The notes: generated by a model not told the origin, from the letters alone. 64,000 nucleotides of DNA from Cytobacillus firmus DS1 (GCF_000565285.1 NZ_APVL01000006.1:1-64000), one strand, 5' to 3'; shown: positions 16,584 to 26,220, counted from the first letter of the stretch. Numbers and translations: made by a program.

Positions 16584-17441
16584 CTATACTGTTTTCAGCT
16601 TTCTCTTAATCTTAGCAGCAAAGATTTCAAGGATTACAGCAACGGCCAGAATAAAATAAGTAATAGCGCCGATCTCCCGCATATCCAGGTAAAAGCTGCT
16701 TGCCATGAACATGTCAAATCCGATTCCGCCGGCTCCTGCTGCTGCTCCCATGGCAACCGCGACGGCGAAGTTAATTTCAAAGCGGAGAAATGTCCAGGAG
16801 ATCATATAAGTGATGGAAGATGGGATAACTGCTTGAAAGACAATTTGCCACCAATTGGCTCCGCTCGCCTGCAGCGCTTCAATTACTCCCCTATCCAGTT
16901 CTTCAAAGGACTCTGAATAGGCTTTGATTAGATAACCGATCGAGTGGAAGGTCATTCCAATCACTGCAGCAGTACTCCCAAGGCCGGCTGCAACCGCGAA
17001 AATCAGCACCCACAGGACGGTCGGCACAGCTCTTATAAAGGCTACCATGCTTTTAATGACTATTGAAACCCTTCTCGAAGACAGATTCTCAGCGGCCATC
17101 AATCCGAATAGGACTGCAATTATGGCTCCAAACAAAGTTGTCAGAAATGCCAGCCCGAGTGTGACCATAACTTGGTAAAGGGCATGTCCAAAGGAGAAAT
17201 GCTTCAAATGCGGTTCAAGGAATATGGTTTTTAAATTGGCGAATGTGCCGAGAAGCGCATCCATAAAGTCCAGTTCTTTATAATCAAAGCTGTAAAATGC
17301 ATAGACTGTCAGCGCAGCCAGAATAAAGAGAGTTAATCTCGTCACAATGGCCGCTTTGTTCAAAGGCTTTGCCGGTATTCTTTTGCCGAGCAAATGAACG
17401 GATGGTGCTGTTACATTACTGAGCTGTTCCTTTACCTCCAT
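16584..17441 (-). CDS. phnE: PhnE, phosphonate ABC transporter permease (distal copy)
   Basis: A 285-aa permease with about six membrane segments. The binding-protein-dependent transport signature lies near residues 190-215 (EALQASGANWWQIVFQAVIPSS). The N-terminus is longer than in its partner. The ATG shares one base with the stop of the upstream phnE (TAATG), so the two are translationally coupled. Two different PhnE subunits per PhnC is a common layout in Gram-positive phosphonate transporters. Confidence 0.93.
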   Translation of the reverse strand: MEVKEQLSNVTAPSVHLLGKRIPAKPLNKAAIVTRLTLFILAALTVYAFYSFDYKELDFMDALLGTFANLKTIFLEPHLKHFSFGHALYQVMVTLGLAFLTTLFGAIIAVLFGLMAAENLSSRRVSIVIKSMVAFIRAVPTVLWVLIFAVAAGLGSTAAVIGMTFHSIGYLIKAYSESFEELDRGVIEALQASGANWWQIVFQAVIPSSITYMISWTFLRFEINFAVAVAMGAAAGAGGIGFDMFMASSFYLDMREIGAITYFILAVAVILEIFAAKIKRKLKTV

Positions 17442-18226
17442 TACAATATCACCTTCCTTACATAATTGGATGCATATTCGATCAATAGGATAGCAGCAAT
17501 GATGACAACAACGACCAGACTTGCTGTGTCATAAGCCAAACTCTTATAGTATAAGTTGAATGTAAATCCGATTCCAGATCCTGTAAGCAGTCCAATTAAT
17601 GTGGCACTGCGGATATTCGTTTCGATCATGAACAAAATCCAGCTGATTAATTGCGGAATGCTTGATGGAATCACCGATTGAAAGATGATGGAAAAGTAGC
17701 CTGCGCCTGTCGCTTTTAACGCCTCCACAGAACCCCCGCTTACTTCATCAATTGTTTCGGTAAAAGCTCTGGTTAAGAATCCAAATGACCCAAAGAACAA
17801 AGCAAAATAGCCAGTTAACGCGCTTTGTCCAAATGAAAACAGCAAAATCAGCGCCCAGGCGGCAACATCAATGTTACGAAAGACAGTGGCAATTCCTCTT
17901 GTAATCGCTCCAAAAAAGGCATTTACCCTTGTTGTATTCGAACCGAAAATGGAAAATAACAGGGCAAATACAGCAGCTGCTGTCGTAGCCGCAATCGAAA
18001 CCAGGAGTGTTTCCTGCAGCTTATCAAGAATAACCGGCAGCTTTTCTAAGGATTCTGCGGTTGGATAAAAGTTCGCCATTCCCCATTGAATGGCTTTCGG
18101 GATAGAAGTAAAGCCCTTTAATACATTGTACTCCGTAATGATCATGGCAAGGATGGTCAAGGCTCCCAGGAGTAATAGGAAGGCAAGGGTGTTTCGCTTT
18201 TTCTTAGCAAAGATATCAGCCTGCAT
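17441..18226 (-). CDS. phnE: PhnE, phosphonate ABC transporter permease (proximal copy)
   Basis: A 261-aa permease with about six membrane helices and the EAA-type loop EALKATGAGYFSIIFQSVIPSS. I chose ATG 18226 because GGAGG lies 5 bp upstream; the upstream ATG at 18244 lacks a site. The start overlaps the end of phnC by 11 bp. It pairs with the next phnE to form the membrane channel for phosphonate uptake. Confidence 0.93.
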   Translation of the reverse strand: MQADIFAKKKRNTLAFLLLLGALTILAMIITEYNVLKGFTSIPKAIQWGMANFYPTAESLEKLPVILDKLQETLLVSIAATTAAAVFALLFSIFGSNTTRVNAFFGAITRGIATVFRNIDVAAWALILLFSFGQSALTGYFALFFGSFGFLTRAFTETIDEVSGGSVEALKATGAGYFSIIFQSVIPSSIPQLISWILFMIETNIRSATLIGLLTGSGIGFTFNLYYKSLAYDTASLVVVVIIAAILLIEYASNYVRKVIL

Positions 18227-19004
18227 GTATGCCTCCAATGTCAAAGATTAAATCTTCAGCTTCCGATCCATATATCCGCTGAATATCTTCTGAAGTCAAG
18301 GCTTTAGCCGATCCATTATACACTACTTGCCCCTTGTTAATGCCGATGATCCTGTCAGAATATTTGATTGCTACATCAACCTGATGAAGATTTACAACTA
18401 CGGTAATGCCCATTGTTGTTGAAACCTTCTTCAAGTGATCCATGATTACTTTTGCAGAATTAGGGTCCAGGGATGCAATGGGTTCGTCGCACAAAAGCAT
18501 CCGAGGATTTTGAATAAGTGCACGGGCGATGCCTACCCGCTGCTTTTGCCCGCCGCTCAATTGGTCTGCACGCTTATAAATCATTTCGTTCAGGCCAAGC
18601 ACATTCAAAATCTGGATTGCCTGCTTTTTTTCTTCATTGCTGTATAGCCCAAGGACACCAGCCCATGTTGATTTGGTTCCGAGTTTTCCGTGCAGAGTGT
18701 TCTCGATTACCGATAAACGGTTCACTAAATTATAGTGCTGAAAGATCATGCCGATTTTGGTGCGGACCTGTTTTAATTCTTTTTTCTTCAAGTCCATTAC
18801 ATGGTGATCCTGAAAGCGGATTTCCCCGCCAGACGCATCAATCATGCGGTTGATACAGCGGAGGAGTGTTGATTTCCCGGCTCCTGATGGGCCGATAATG
18901 GAAACGAACTCCCCTTCCTGAACCGAGAAGCTTACATCTGTTAATGCTTTCGAATCTTTGCCAAATTGCTTTGTAAGGTGATTAACTTCCAATAATGCTG
19001 CCAA
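18216..19004 (-). CDS. phnC: PhnC, phosphonate ABC transporter ATPase
   Basis: A 262-aa ABC ATPase with Walker A GPSGAGKST near residue 38, signature LSGGQKQR near 149, and Walker B LLCDEPIASLDP near 170. The sequence FQHYNLVNRLSVIENTLHGKLG is typical of PhnC. Start is TTG behind GGAGGGG. It follows phnD after a 230-bp gap that contains a hairpin, and overlaps phnE. Confidence 0.95.
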   Translation of the reverse strand: MAALLEVNHLTKQFGKDSKALTDVSFSVQEGEFVSIIGPSGAGKSTLLRCINRMIDASGGEIRFQDHHVMDLKKKELKQVRTKIGMIFQHYNLVNRLSVIENTLHGKLGTKSTWAGVLGLYSNEEKKQAIQILNVLGLNEMIYKRADQLSGGQKQRVGIARALIQNPRMLLCDEPIASLDPNSAKVIMDHLKKVSTTMGITVVVNLHQVDVAIKYSDRIIGINKGQVVYNGSAKALTSEDIQRIYGSEAEDLIFDIGGIHAG

Positions 19005-19190
19005 GAGTTAACCCCTCCTATCCAATTGTTTTTTCCCGCTATCGGGCGTAAATGTACAAAACCTTAATCTATCTGCAAATGAATTTGGCCAAAAATCAAA
19101 TAAAAACTATTTATCGCAAATATTTCGTTATTACAATCTATCCGCAAAGATATTATGGGAAAATCATTCACATACCGATATTTCAGCCAG

Positions 19191-19223
19191 CCATCAAACG
19201 GGGAATGAATCCCCGGCTGATGG
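19191..19223 (-). promoter_or_regulatory. Intercistronic hairpin after phnD
   Basis: CCATCA-GC-CGGGGA and TCCCCG-TT-TGATGG pair around a short loop, just 12 bp after the phnD stop, with no following T tract. Such hairpins after binding-protein genes often protect the upstream mRNA, giving more PhnD than PhnC/PhnE. That role is inferred from position. Confidence 0.6.
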
Positions 19224-19234
19224 AAGTTTAACAT

Positions 19235-20269
19235 TTATTTTGCAAGCTCACGGATCGGGTTGAACCACTCATCTTCTACTTCAACCAAACGCTCATTTCC
19301 GGATTTTTTGCTGAATAATCCGGAAAATTCGGAGTCCTCGGGAACGAAGATTTTTTCGTTATTTGCTACTTCGTCTGAAGTCATAATTTCAAGCATCTGT
19401 TTTTGGTCTTCTTCGCTCAATGTACCGGAATTGATTACAAATGGTGCATTTAATACAGGAGTTACTGAGATTAAGCTGAATTCTTTTCCGGCAACCGTGT
19501 TTAATGGCTCAGCAGCATCATCTTTCACTTTATAAACTGAGCCCTGCTTGTTCACTTCACCTTCTGCCAGCTCCACATAATTGTTCACACATGTATCACA
19601 GAATGCCGCCACGTCCGCTTTGCCGCTTAATAGATTGACTGCAGAACCCTGGTGTGAACCGCCAAATTATACTTCACTGAAAAACTTGTCCTCTCCGCCT
19701 TCAAGCAGATCCTCTGCTGTTAAACTCTTAAACTCTTCTTTCGCACTGAAATAATCCGTAATGCCTGTAGATGGTACCTTGAATCCTGATGTTGAACTGT
19801 TCGAAACAAAGGAGAACCTCTTTCCTTGAATATTGTCTATGGCAAACTCCCCGCCATTTTTGTATTCATCCGCATGTTCCTTCTGAACAGCCAGCCAGCT
19901 GTAATATACTGCATCCTCCAGAGTGCCTGACTCGCCGCTCGGAACAGCTAATGGAAGAACTTTTTCATTTTTGTTATGTGCTTCTATGTAACCTTGTGCC
20001 CCAAGGAACGCCATATCTGCGTTGCCGTTAGCAATCGCTTCAATTGCCACTATATAATCAGTTGTTGTTTGATGCTCTACTTTCTTGCCTGTTTTTTCTT
20101 CTATCAGTTTCCCAATCTCGTCACGGGCTTCTCCTAAATCAGCGCCTGATTCGTTTGGAAGCCAGGCGATCGTCAGCGTATCGTCCTTCTCTGAGTTCGC
20201 TGTAAACGAACAGCCTGCAAATACCACTGTAATAGCCATAGAAAGCAGAAATAACGCCATTTTCTTCAT
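19235..20269 (-). pseudogene. phnD: PhnD, phosphonate-binding lipoprotein, interrupted by one ochre codon
   Basis: One continuous frame of about 344 codons is cut by TAA at 19667-19669. Before it: a lipoprotein signal (MKKMALFLLSMAITVVFAGC) and the N-lobe (IAWLPNESGADLGEARDEIG). After it, in the same frame: FGGSHQGSAVNLLSGKADVAAFCD, the typical PhnD C-lobe. PhnD proteins usually have Leu here (SEVLFGGSH), so TTA to TAA is a single-base change. Both halves look undegraded, so the mutation is recent or is a sequencing error. If real, ABC uptake of phosphonates would be lost or need suppression. The start at 20269 follows AAGGGGA. Confidence 0.9.
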
Positions 20270-20387
20270 GATTTCTTCCCCTTTCATATTTGGAAAAATT
20301 TTAATGCTTCCATCGACCTAACTATAGCGAACGAATATTAACCTGCTAATAAGGCAATATATGAAATCATTAAGCATTGGTAAAGAA

Positions 20388-21092
20388 TTAATGCGCCAAT
20401 GTAAAAACACCATTCTGCATGTTGTATTCCCTATCACATAAGTTGTTCATAAATTCAAGATCATGGAAGATTCCCAGCATCGTCGTGCCTTCATGCATTA
20501 GCTGCTCTATTAAGACTTTCACCTTCATTTTAGATTCATAGTCCAGGCTTGCGGTCGGTTCATCCAAAAGAAGCAGTCTTGGTTTCTTGACCATCGCTCG
20601 GGCAATGTTCAGCCTGAGTTTTTCTCCGCCGGAAAAGGTTGCAGGATAGCTGTCCCATAGCTCCGGGTCAAGCTCGAAATGTGAAAGGATTTGCTCTGTC
20701 TCTTTTTCGGCATGAACCTGGTCCCGGCCCATTTCAACAATGGCCTGCTTTACAAGCTGTCTGGCAGTCGTTCTGGGCATTACATTCAGAAATTGAGATA
20801 CATAGCCTATCTCATGCTTGCGCAAATAGATCATCTGTCTATTTGTTGCCGCTGCAATATTGAGAGGACCGAACTTTCTGGAATTGTACCAAATGCTTCC
20901 ATTCTGAAGTCTGTATGTTCCAAAAATGCATTTCAGGATGGTCGATTTCCCGCTCCCGCTTTTACCGGTAATCCCTACAAAGTCTCCTTCCCCCAATCTG
21001 ATATCAATTCCGCTCACTGCATGGATATTCTTACCGAGATTATGAAGGGTAAATGATTTGGACAGTTCTCTGATTTCCAATAGATTTTCCAC
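20388..21092 (-). CDS. phnL: PhnL, C-P lyase ABC-type subunit
   Basis: An ABC-ATPase-like protein of about 234 aa with Walker A GKSGSGKST, signature FSGGEKLRLNIARA and Walker B LLLDEPTASLD. MIYLRKHEIGYVSQFLNVMPRTTA is typical of PhnL. PhnL is needed with PhnG, H and I to attach phosphonate to ribose triphosphate and can bind the C-P lyase core. I prefer GTG 21092, which has AGGTGG upstream; ATG 21110 has none. It follows phnM here, reversed from the E. coli L-M order. Confidence 0.9.
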   Translation of the reverse strand: MENLLEIRELSKSFTLHNLGKNIHAVSGIDIRLGEGDFVGITGKSGSGKSTILKCIFGTYRLQNGSIWYNSRKFGPLNIAAATNRQMIYLRKHEIGYVSQFLNVMPRTTARQLVKQAIVEMGRDQVHAEKETEQILSHFELDPELWDSYPATFSGGEKLRLNIARAMVKKPRLLLLDEPTASLDYESKMKVKVLIEQLMHEGTTMLGIFHDLEFMNNLCDREYNMQNGVFTLAH

Positions 21093-21121
21093 CGATCCAC
21101 CTGCTTTCATTCAAAGTAGTA

Positions 21122-22300
21122 TTAAATTCTGTAATTTGTTTTTTGGATTAGCTTCCCATCAACGAATACCCCCGTGATGACCGGAAAATCATCTGCCAAT
21201 TGTTCAATGATCAGAAGGTCTGCTTTTTTCCCTTCCTCTATCGAACCAATTTCTTCATCCATATTCACGGCTTTAGCAGGATTAATCGTGACAAGCCTGA
21301 TCATGTCTGCCAGACCCATCCCATAATTCCTTGCCAGTTCAAAAATGGCATGAAGCATGGCTGCCGGATAGTAATCACTGCACAAGATATCAATTGAATT
21401 TTTTTGAATCGCGTCGGCTGCACCCAGATTACCGCTGTGAGAGCCTCCGAGCAGGACATTTGGGGCTCCGGCCACCGTGTACATGCCAAGCTCCTTTGCT
21501 TTGAATGCTACCTCCTGGGTAATCGGGAATTCACTGATGGTCGTGCCAAAGCTTTTGACCAGTTCCAGCTTATCGAAACTGTCATCATCATGTGAAGCAA
21601 CTGCTATATTATGTGCCTGTGCGTGCTCTGCAATCTCCTTCATATCCTCAACTGAAAGCTTTTCCTTCGTTTGGTGATTCCGGATTAAAACATCTATCGC
21701 GGCATCGCTCATGCTGTTATAGCTTTTTACCGTGTTCCGGTAAATTTCCAGATGGCGATATTGCCCTTGTCCAGGTGTATGGTCCATAAATGAAATCAGG
21801 TGCACTTTATTTTCGCTAATATAGCTTTTAAGATTTTCGATTGCATCTACATTATCAATCTCCATCCTTGCATGAAAACGATGTCTTACAAGATGCTTCA
21901 TACTGTGGGTCTCATCAATCAGGTCAATGAGCTTTCTGACATTTTCCGGTTCCCGAATCGGCTTGTATGCATATTCTGTTTCTTTATAGAGGGAAAGTGA
22001 ATGGAACATCGTTGTGATCCCATGGGATATGAGCTCCTTCTCTGCTTCCCTGAGACTTAAATGAAAGTCCATTAAAGACGTTGGCCTAGGTGCTGCCATA
22101 TGTTCAATATAATCGGAATGGATATCGATAAATCCCGGTGAAACATACCCGCCCGCTGCATCGATCACCTCCAGGGATTCTTCAAATTTCATTTCTCCCT
22201 TTGGTGCAATTCTGCTGATCCGATCATCCTCTATCAGAAGATCATAGCCTTGCAGAATCGTATCCTCTGTAATTAGTTTTCCGTTTGTAATAACGTACAA
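21122..22300 (-). CDS. phnM: PhnM, alpha-D-ribose 1-methylphosphonate 5-triphosphate diphosphatase
   Basis: A 392-aa amidohydrolase-superfamily protein. GFIDIHSDYIEHMAAPRP near residue 57 carries the metal site, with later SHDDDS and CSDYYPAAMLHA motifs typical of PhnM. It removes pyrophosphate from the ribose triphosphate phosphonate to give the 5-phosphate substrate of PhnJ. The start is a TTG behind GGGGGAAG. Confidence 0.95.
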   Translation of the reverse strand: MYVITNGKLITEDTILQGYDLLIEDDRISRIAPKGEMKFEESLEVIDAAGGYVSPGFIDIHSDYIEHMAAPRPTSLMDFHLSLREAEKELISHGITTMFHSLSLYKETEYAYKPIREPENVRKLIDLIDETHSMKHLVRHRFHARMEIDNVDAIENLKSYISENKVHLISFMDHTPGQGQYRHLEIYRNTVKSYNSMSDAAIDVLIRNHQTKEKLSVEDMKEIAEHAQAHNIAVASHDDDSFDKLELVKSFGTTISEFPITQEVAFKAKELGMYTVAGAPNVLLGGSHSGNLGAADAIQKNSIDILCSDYYPAAMLHAIFELARNYGMGLADMIRLVTINPAKAVNMDEEIGSIEEGKKADLLIIEQLADDFPVITGVFVDGKLIQKTNYRI

Positions 22301-22344
22301 GTGTGCTTCCCCCTAATTTGAAATGAGATTTTTTCCGATTAGCC

Positions 22345-23190
22345 TTAAAGAAGCGAATGAACCAAGCTTTGAGTAAATGGAGCTTGAGGGTCTTCAAGTA
22401 TTTGATCTGTCAGCCCCTGTTCAATGACCTGTCCCTCCAGCATGACCAAAGTTCTGTCCGCCAGCATCCGAATAACGCCCAAATCATGTGAAACCAGCAC
22501 AATGCTAATATTCATTTCCCGCTGCAGGCTCTTAATTAAATCCAGAACACTTGCCTGTACAGATAGATCCAATCCCGTCGTAACCTCATCCAAAAGCAGA
22601 ATCTGCGGCTGATTAGAAAGGGCTTTGGCAATTTGCACACGCTGCTGCATTCCTCCGGAAAAATTCTTTGGAGCTTCCTTTCGGCGATGGACGGGAATAT
22701 TCACCTTGCTGAGCAGCTGTGATCCCCTGTCTTCCATCCTTTCCACATTCCTGCTGCCTGCCGCAATCAATTTTTCGGCAATATTTCCAATGGAAGAAAA
22801 GTCGATTTTTAATCCTAATAGAGGATTTTGATAGACTTTCCCCATTAAATGGTTGCGGATATACCTTTTTTGCTGGGAAGACTCCTCAAAAAGATTCTTC
22901 ATCCCGTTCTGATAGGAAGAAATATATGCTTCCCCTGAGGTCGTTTCCTGGTCAAAGTACAGGCATTGCATTAAGGTGGACTTGCCGCTTCCGCTTTCCC
23001 CTACAATCCCAAGCACCTCTCCCGGGTAAACATCGAAGGACACATCCCTGCACGCATACACCGTTCCGCACACACTGCAGTAATTTTTGATCAGGGTCAA
23101 AGGCTCAAGGTTCGTGCAATGGTCGCAGCCAGGACCGAATTGCTTGTTTAAGTTTTTAATAGATAACACCGGAACCTCAAATTCAGTCAT
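22345..23190 (-). CDS. phnK: PhnK, C-P lyase ABC-type subunit with Cys-rich insertion
   Basis: A 281-aa ABC ATPase with Walker A GESGSGKST, signature FSGGMQQRVQIAKAL and Walker B ILLLDEVTTGLD. Between the first strand and Walker A there is an extra segment with CDHC ... CSVC ... C (residues about 22-47) that could bind zinc; E. coli PhnK lacks it, while I recall similar insertions in other phyla. PhnK docks on the PhnGHIJ core. It abuts phnJ with no gap. Confidence 0.93.
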   Translation of the reverse strand: MTEFEVPVLSIKNLNKQFGPGCDHCTNLEPLTLIKNYCSVCGTVYACRDVSFDVYPGEVLGIVGESGSGKSTLMQCLYFDQETTSGEAYISSYQNGMKNLFEESSQQKRYIRNHLMGKVYQNPLLGLKIDFSSIGNIAEKLIAAGSRNVERMEDRGSQLLSKVNIPVHRRKEAPKNFSGGMQQRVQIAKALSNQPQILLLDEVTTGLDLSVQASVLDLIKSLQREMNISIVLVSHDLGVIRMLADRTLVMLEGQVIEQGLTDQILEDPQAPFTQSLVHSLL

Positions 23191-24045
23191 TTAATTCACT
23201 CCTGCCTTTTCAGCTTCGTTTAAAATTTCACAGCAATAGCTGGTATCATTGCATTGGTAAAACGTCTCTCCTGTTGCCTCATCGATCAGTTCGTCAAGGA
23301 ACACGCCCTCAGATCCGCACAATCTGCAGCATTTCCCATGAAAGCTTTCCCCTTCAAACGGATAATCCTCAAAATCGAGTGACACAATCCTCGTATAGGG
23401 CGGGACTGCATATATCTTCTTCTCCCGTCCTGCTCCAAGTAAAATAAGTGCTTCGTTTTCATCCATTTTCGGATTATCAAAGCGCGGGATCGGGCTTGGT
23501 GCCATTACATAGCGGCCGTGAACCATGACCGGATGATCTGCACCTGTTGTCATGCTTCCGTATTTCATGATCTGTTCAAATAGCATAAGCCAGGCTCCGC
23601 TGTATTCTTTTTCAGCATGCAGCTTTTTTGTTTCATGCTCACTCGGTTCAAAATACCGGAGCGGTTCAGGAAGCGGCACCTGCAAAACAAGGATTTGGTC
23701 CGTTCTCAGCGGCACCTCAGGAATTCTGTGACGTGATTGAATAATGGTTGCCTGCGAGGTATGGTCCGTTATTTGAACACCAGTTGTATCCTTTACTAGC
23801 TTTTTGATGCTGACTGCATTGACAGATTCATCAGATCCCTGATCGATCACCTTCAATACATCCTCTTTCCCGATCAGTGAGAGTGTCAGCTGCAGGCCTC
23901 CTGTCCCCCACCCCCTTCCAATCGGCATTTCCCTTGATGCAAATGGTACCTGATAACCCGGGATGGCAATCGCTTTTAAAGTGGCTCTTCTAATTTCCCG
24001 CTTCGATCCTTCGTCAAAGAAAGCAAAATTATAGGCGTTATTCAT
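23191..24045 (-). CDS. phnJ: PhnJ, C-P lyase radical SAM subunit
   Basis: A 284-aa protein with the PhnJ-specific GCRRCxxC-like region GKCCRLCGSEG. Cys240, Cys243 and Cys265 match the 4Fe-4S ligands of E. coli PhnJ (C241, C244, C266), and Cys271 matches the thiyl-radical Cys272. The N-terminal FAFFDEGSKREIRRATLKAIAIPGYQ and GRGWGTGGLQLTLS segments are conserved in the family. It cleaves the carbon-phosphorus bond of ribose 5-phosphate 1-phosphonates. Overlaps phnI by 8 bp. Confidence 0.97.
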   Translation of the reverse strand: MNNAYNFAFFDEGSKREIRRATLKAIAIPGYQVPFASREMPIGRGWGTGGLQLTLSLIGKEDVLKVIDQGSDESVNAVSIKKLVKDTTGVQITDHTSQATIIQSRHRIPEVPLRTDQILVLQVPLPEPLRYFEPSEHETKKLHAEKEYSGAWLMLFEQIMKYGSMTTGADHPVMVHGRYVMAPSPIPRFDNPKMDENEALILLGAGREKKIYAVPPYTRIVSLDFEDYPFEGESFHGKCCRLCGSEGVFLDELIDEATGETFYQCNDTSYCCEILNEAEKAGVN

Positions 24046-25171
24046 ATGCTTGCACCTCTTCCTGTTCTTCTGCTTTCGCTTTTGTCTTTCTCACACTGTC
24101 AAGCTTCGACTGGAACGTTACATAATGCGGCATCTTCAAGTGTGATATAAAGCCGGTTGACTCCACAGAATCAATATGGAGGAGGACAAATTCCTCATTA
24201 TGGCTGGGGAAGCTATTATCAGGATGCTCGAGGCAATTATCGAGAATGCCCATGGCGATCGCTTTCGTCTCATTTTGTCCGAAACACAATCCATATCCGA
24301 TTTCAAACTCCAATTCCTTCTTGCCTTTTTCCTTTTCTGCCATGAACGGCATCAGCATTTCTGCTTCTGTTGTTTTGATATCACCAATGTAATATTCATC
24401 TTCGTCATTGCCCTCTTCATTCGGATGGCCCACATATATTGGCAGGTTTCCTACTCTTAGCTCACCAACAGTCGGATGCAAAGCGCCATACCCTCTGATA
24501 ACCGCATAGGCGAGTGAAGTAACAGCTCCCGTCTCTCCTCTTGTCAGAATTTGCAGGCGCTGGCTTCTGCTTGATGGAAACTCAAGACTTTCCCTGGTCA
24601 CATCATCAGGCTCAGCATCATTGTTTTCGAGAGGAGGTATCAGTCCTTCTTTCCTCAAATAATCCAGCACTTTTGGAAGTACAAATTCAGATGCATGCTG
24701 CAGCATTTCAATTGTCCTATTTTCCAAAGCATAATTTGACAGCCATTCGCTAACCGACTCTTCCGTTTCCTTCATTAGATTGAAATCCAGGAGGCGGTGG
24801 GTATAATCAGTGGTAGCGCCAAGGATCTGACCGCCCGGAATATCCTTGAAACTGGCTGAAATCCGGCGTTCCACCTTCATCTCCCCGGTTTCAATGATAT
24901 TCGAGCAGTACTTTCTCGGCAGGGTCGAGCGGTATGCACGAAGCAGGAATACCGCTTCTTCGGGATTTCCTTCAGCCTGCTTGATCGCTAATGCTGCAAG
25001 CTTCTCATTATATAAGCTGCTTTCTGACATCACCTGATCGATTAACCCTCTCATCCCTGCTTCAATCTGTCCGGTTTCCAGCACTTGCTCCTTATGCAGC
25101 CTTTCATATTTCAAGCGTTTAATCGATTCTTCAATGGCCTGTGTTCCGCCTTTTACCGCTACATAACCCAT
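24038..25171 (-). CDS. phnI: PhnI, C-P lyase core subunit (nucleosidase)
   Basis: A 377-aa protein of normal PhnI length, starting MGYVAVKGGTQAIEES and containing PVGELRVG-like HPTVGELRVGNLPIYVGHP and a C-terminal FILLHIDSVESTGFISHLKMPHYVTF-like region. With PhnG, H and L it transfers phosphonate to the ribose of ATP, releasing adenine. Starts behind GGAGGTGGAGAAGG and overlaps phnH by 13 bp. Confidence 0.96.
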   Translation of the reverse strand: MGYVAVKGGTQAIEESIKRLKYERLHKEQVLETGQIEAGMRGLIDQVMSESSLYNEKLAALAIKQAEGNPEEAVFLLRAYRSTLPRKYCSNIIETGEMKVERRISASFKDIPGGQILGATTDYTHRLLDFNLMKETEESVSEWLSNYALENRTIEMLQHASEFVLPKVLDYLRKEGLIPPLENNDAEPDDVTRESLEFPSSRSQRLQILTRGETGAVTSLAYAVIRGYGALHPTVGELRVGNLPIYVGHPNEEGNDEDEYYIGDIKTTEAEMLMPFMAEKEKGKKELEFEIGYGLCFGQNETKAIAMGILDNCLEHPDNSFPSHNEEFVLLHIDSVESTGFISHLKMPHYVTFQSKLDSVRKTKAKAEEQEEVQAYE

Positions 25172-25782
25172 TCCTTCTCCACCTCCCTGCTTTCTGTTAT
25201 TTGAGTCGTTCTTGGCAGTGATAAAAGCTGATGATTCCGGTCCACGAATACCAGGTCGACCCCTGTTGGATACTCCTTATTTTTTTCATTGCGTTTTTCA
25301 ATCCAATTTCCAGCCAGTTCTATATTGATTCCTGTGCTTGTTTGAATACCAGGTCCACTTAATAGCAGTTTGTTCCCTTCAGTAATAATTCCTGTTTCTG
25401 CTATAATCGTTGCGGATTTGTGCGGATTTATAAACGTTCCCGGATCCGCCATTTCAATGGCATGTTCCAGAGACCCTGCCCCGGCATCTTTCAGGAGAAT
25501 TAAATAATCGGCCTTGTCTGCTTGAACCGCTTTTGCAAAGGTTAATTGATTTATTTCCTTTTCAAATGCTTCAGCATCACCGCCGTATACTTTAAACGTA
25601 ACCTCAGGATCAAGCAGCGTTAATGCCAGCAGTAAAATTGAGCGGGAGCAGCCTGCTGGATTCTCTCCGTCCAGCAGCGCAGCCTCCTTGCCGAGGTCTG
25701 ATATCAGCCCTGGCCTTGAAGTGCTATCGACCAATTTTCTATATACAGATTGCAGGTCATGAACAACATCTAATTTCAACAC
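25159..25782 (-). CDS. phnH: PhnH, C-P lyase core subunit
   Basis: A 207-aa protein with the PhnH hallmark STSRPG near residue 21 and a C-terminal YPTGVDLVFVD segment. PhnH is a catalytically inactive PLP-transferase-like fold required for the C-P lyase core. The start is GTG behind GGAGG. It follows phnG after 15 bp. Confidence 0.95.
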   Translation of the reverse strand: MLKLDVVHDLQSVYRKLVDSTSRPGLISDLGKEAALLDGENPAGCSRSILLLALTLLDPEVTFKVYGGDAEAFEKEINQLTFAKAVQADKADYLILLKDAGAGSLEHAIEMADPGTFINPHKSATIIAETGIITEGNKLLLSGPGIQTSTGINIELAGNWIEKRNEKNKEYPTGVDLVFVDRNHQLLSLPRTTQITESREVEKEWVM

Positions 25783-25797
25783 CTGTACCTCCTTCTA

Positions 25798-26220
25798 TTA
25801 AACATCCATCGTCTCAAAGCTGACTTTTGTTCTTAAAATTTCTTCATTCTTTGCTTTTCTTTTTTGATCTATATAGTACTTTTCAATTTCGAGTATCCCG
25901 GCCCATGGTTTGGTTTCGGGAAGATCCCCTAGAAACGCTGCGTCAATCACGGCAAGATGATAAGCCAAATCCTGGTGATCTCCTTTCACAATCCCAATTC
26001 CGATCTTCCCTTCCACCTTAGCCTTGCATTCTGTGACGAGTACTTCTCCTAAATAAAACAGGCTTTTCCTGGAAGTTTCCCGAACCTTTAACATCACAAG
26101 TCCCTGTTCCGGCTCCTGTAAAACAGAAACTGAATATTTTTGTTCAATCTCATTCGCTAAAGATTTTGCCAACTCATGTGAACCTTCAATCAAAATTTCT
26201 GTACGCTGTTTTCTTTTCAC
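25798..26220 (-). CDS. phnG: PhnG, C-P lyase core subunit
   Basis: A 140-aa protein with the PhnG-type segments LGEVLVTECKAKVEGKIGIG and DLAYHLAVIDAAFLGDLPE. First gene of the phnGHIJKML operon, with a GTG start behind TGGAGG. PhnG forms the GHIJ core with PhnH, PhnI and PhnJ. Confidence 0.95.
   Translation of the reverse strand: MKRKQRTEILIEGSHELAKSLANEIEQKYSVSVLQEPEQGLVMLKVRETSRKSLFYLGEVLVTECKAKVEGKIGIGIVKGDHQDLAYHLAVIDAAFLGDLPETKPWAGILEIEKYYIDQKRKAKNEEILRTKVSFETMDV

Noticed and set aside
19667..19669. Recoding of the phnD internal stop
   Set aside because: It is TAA (ochre), which is not used for selenocysteine or pyrrolysine; a point mutation or sequencing error is simpler.
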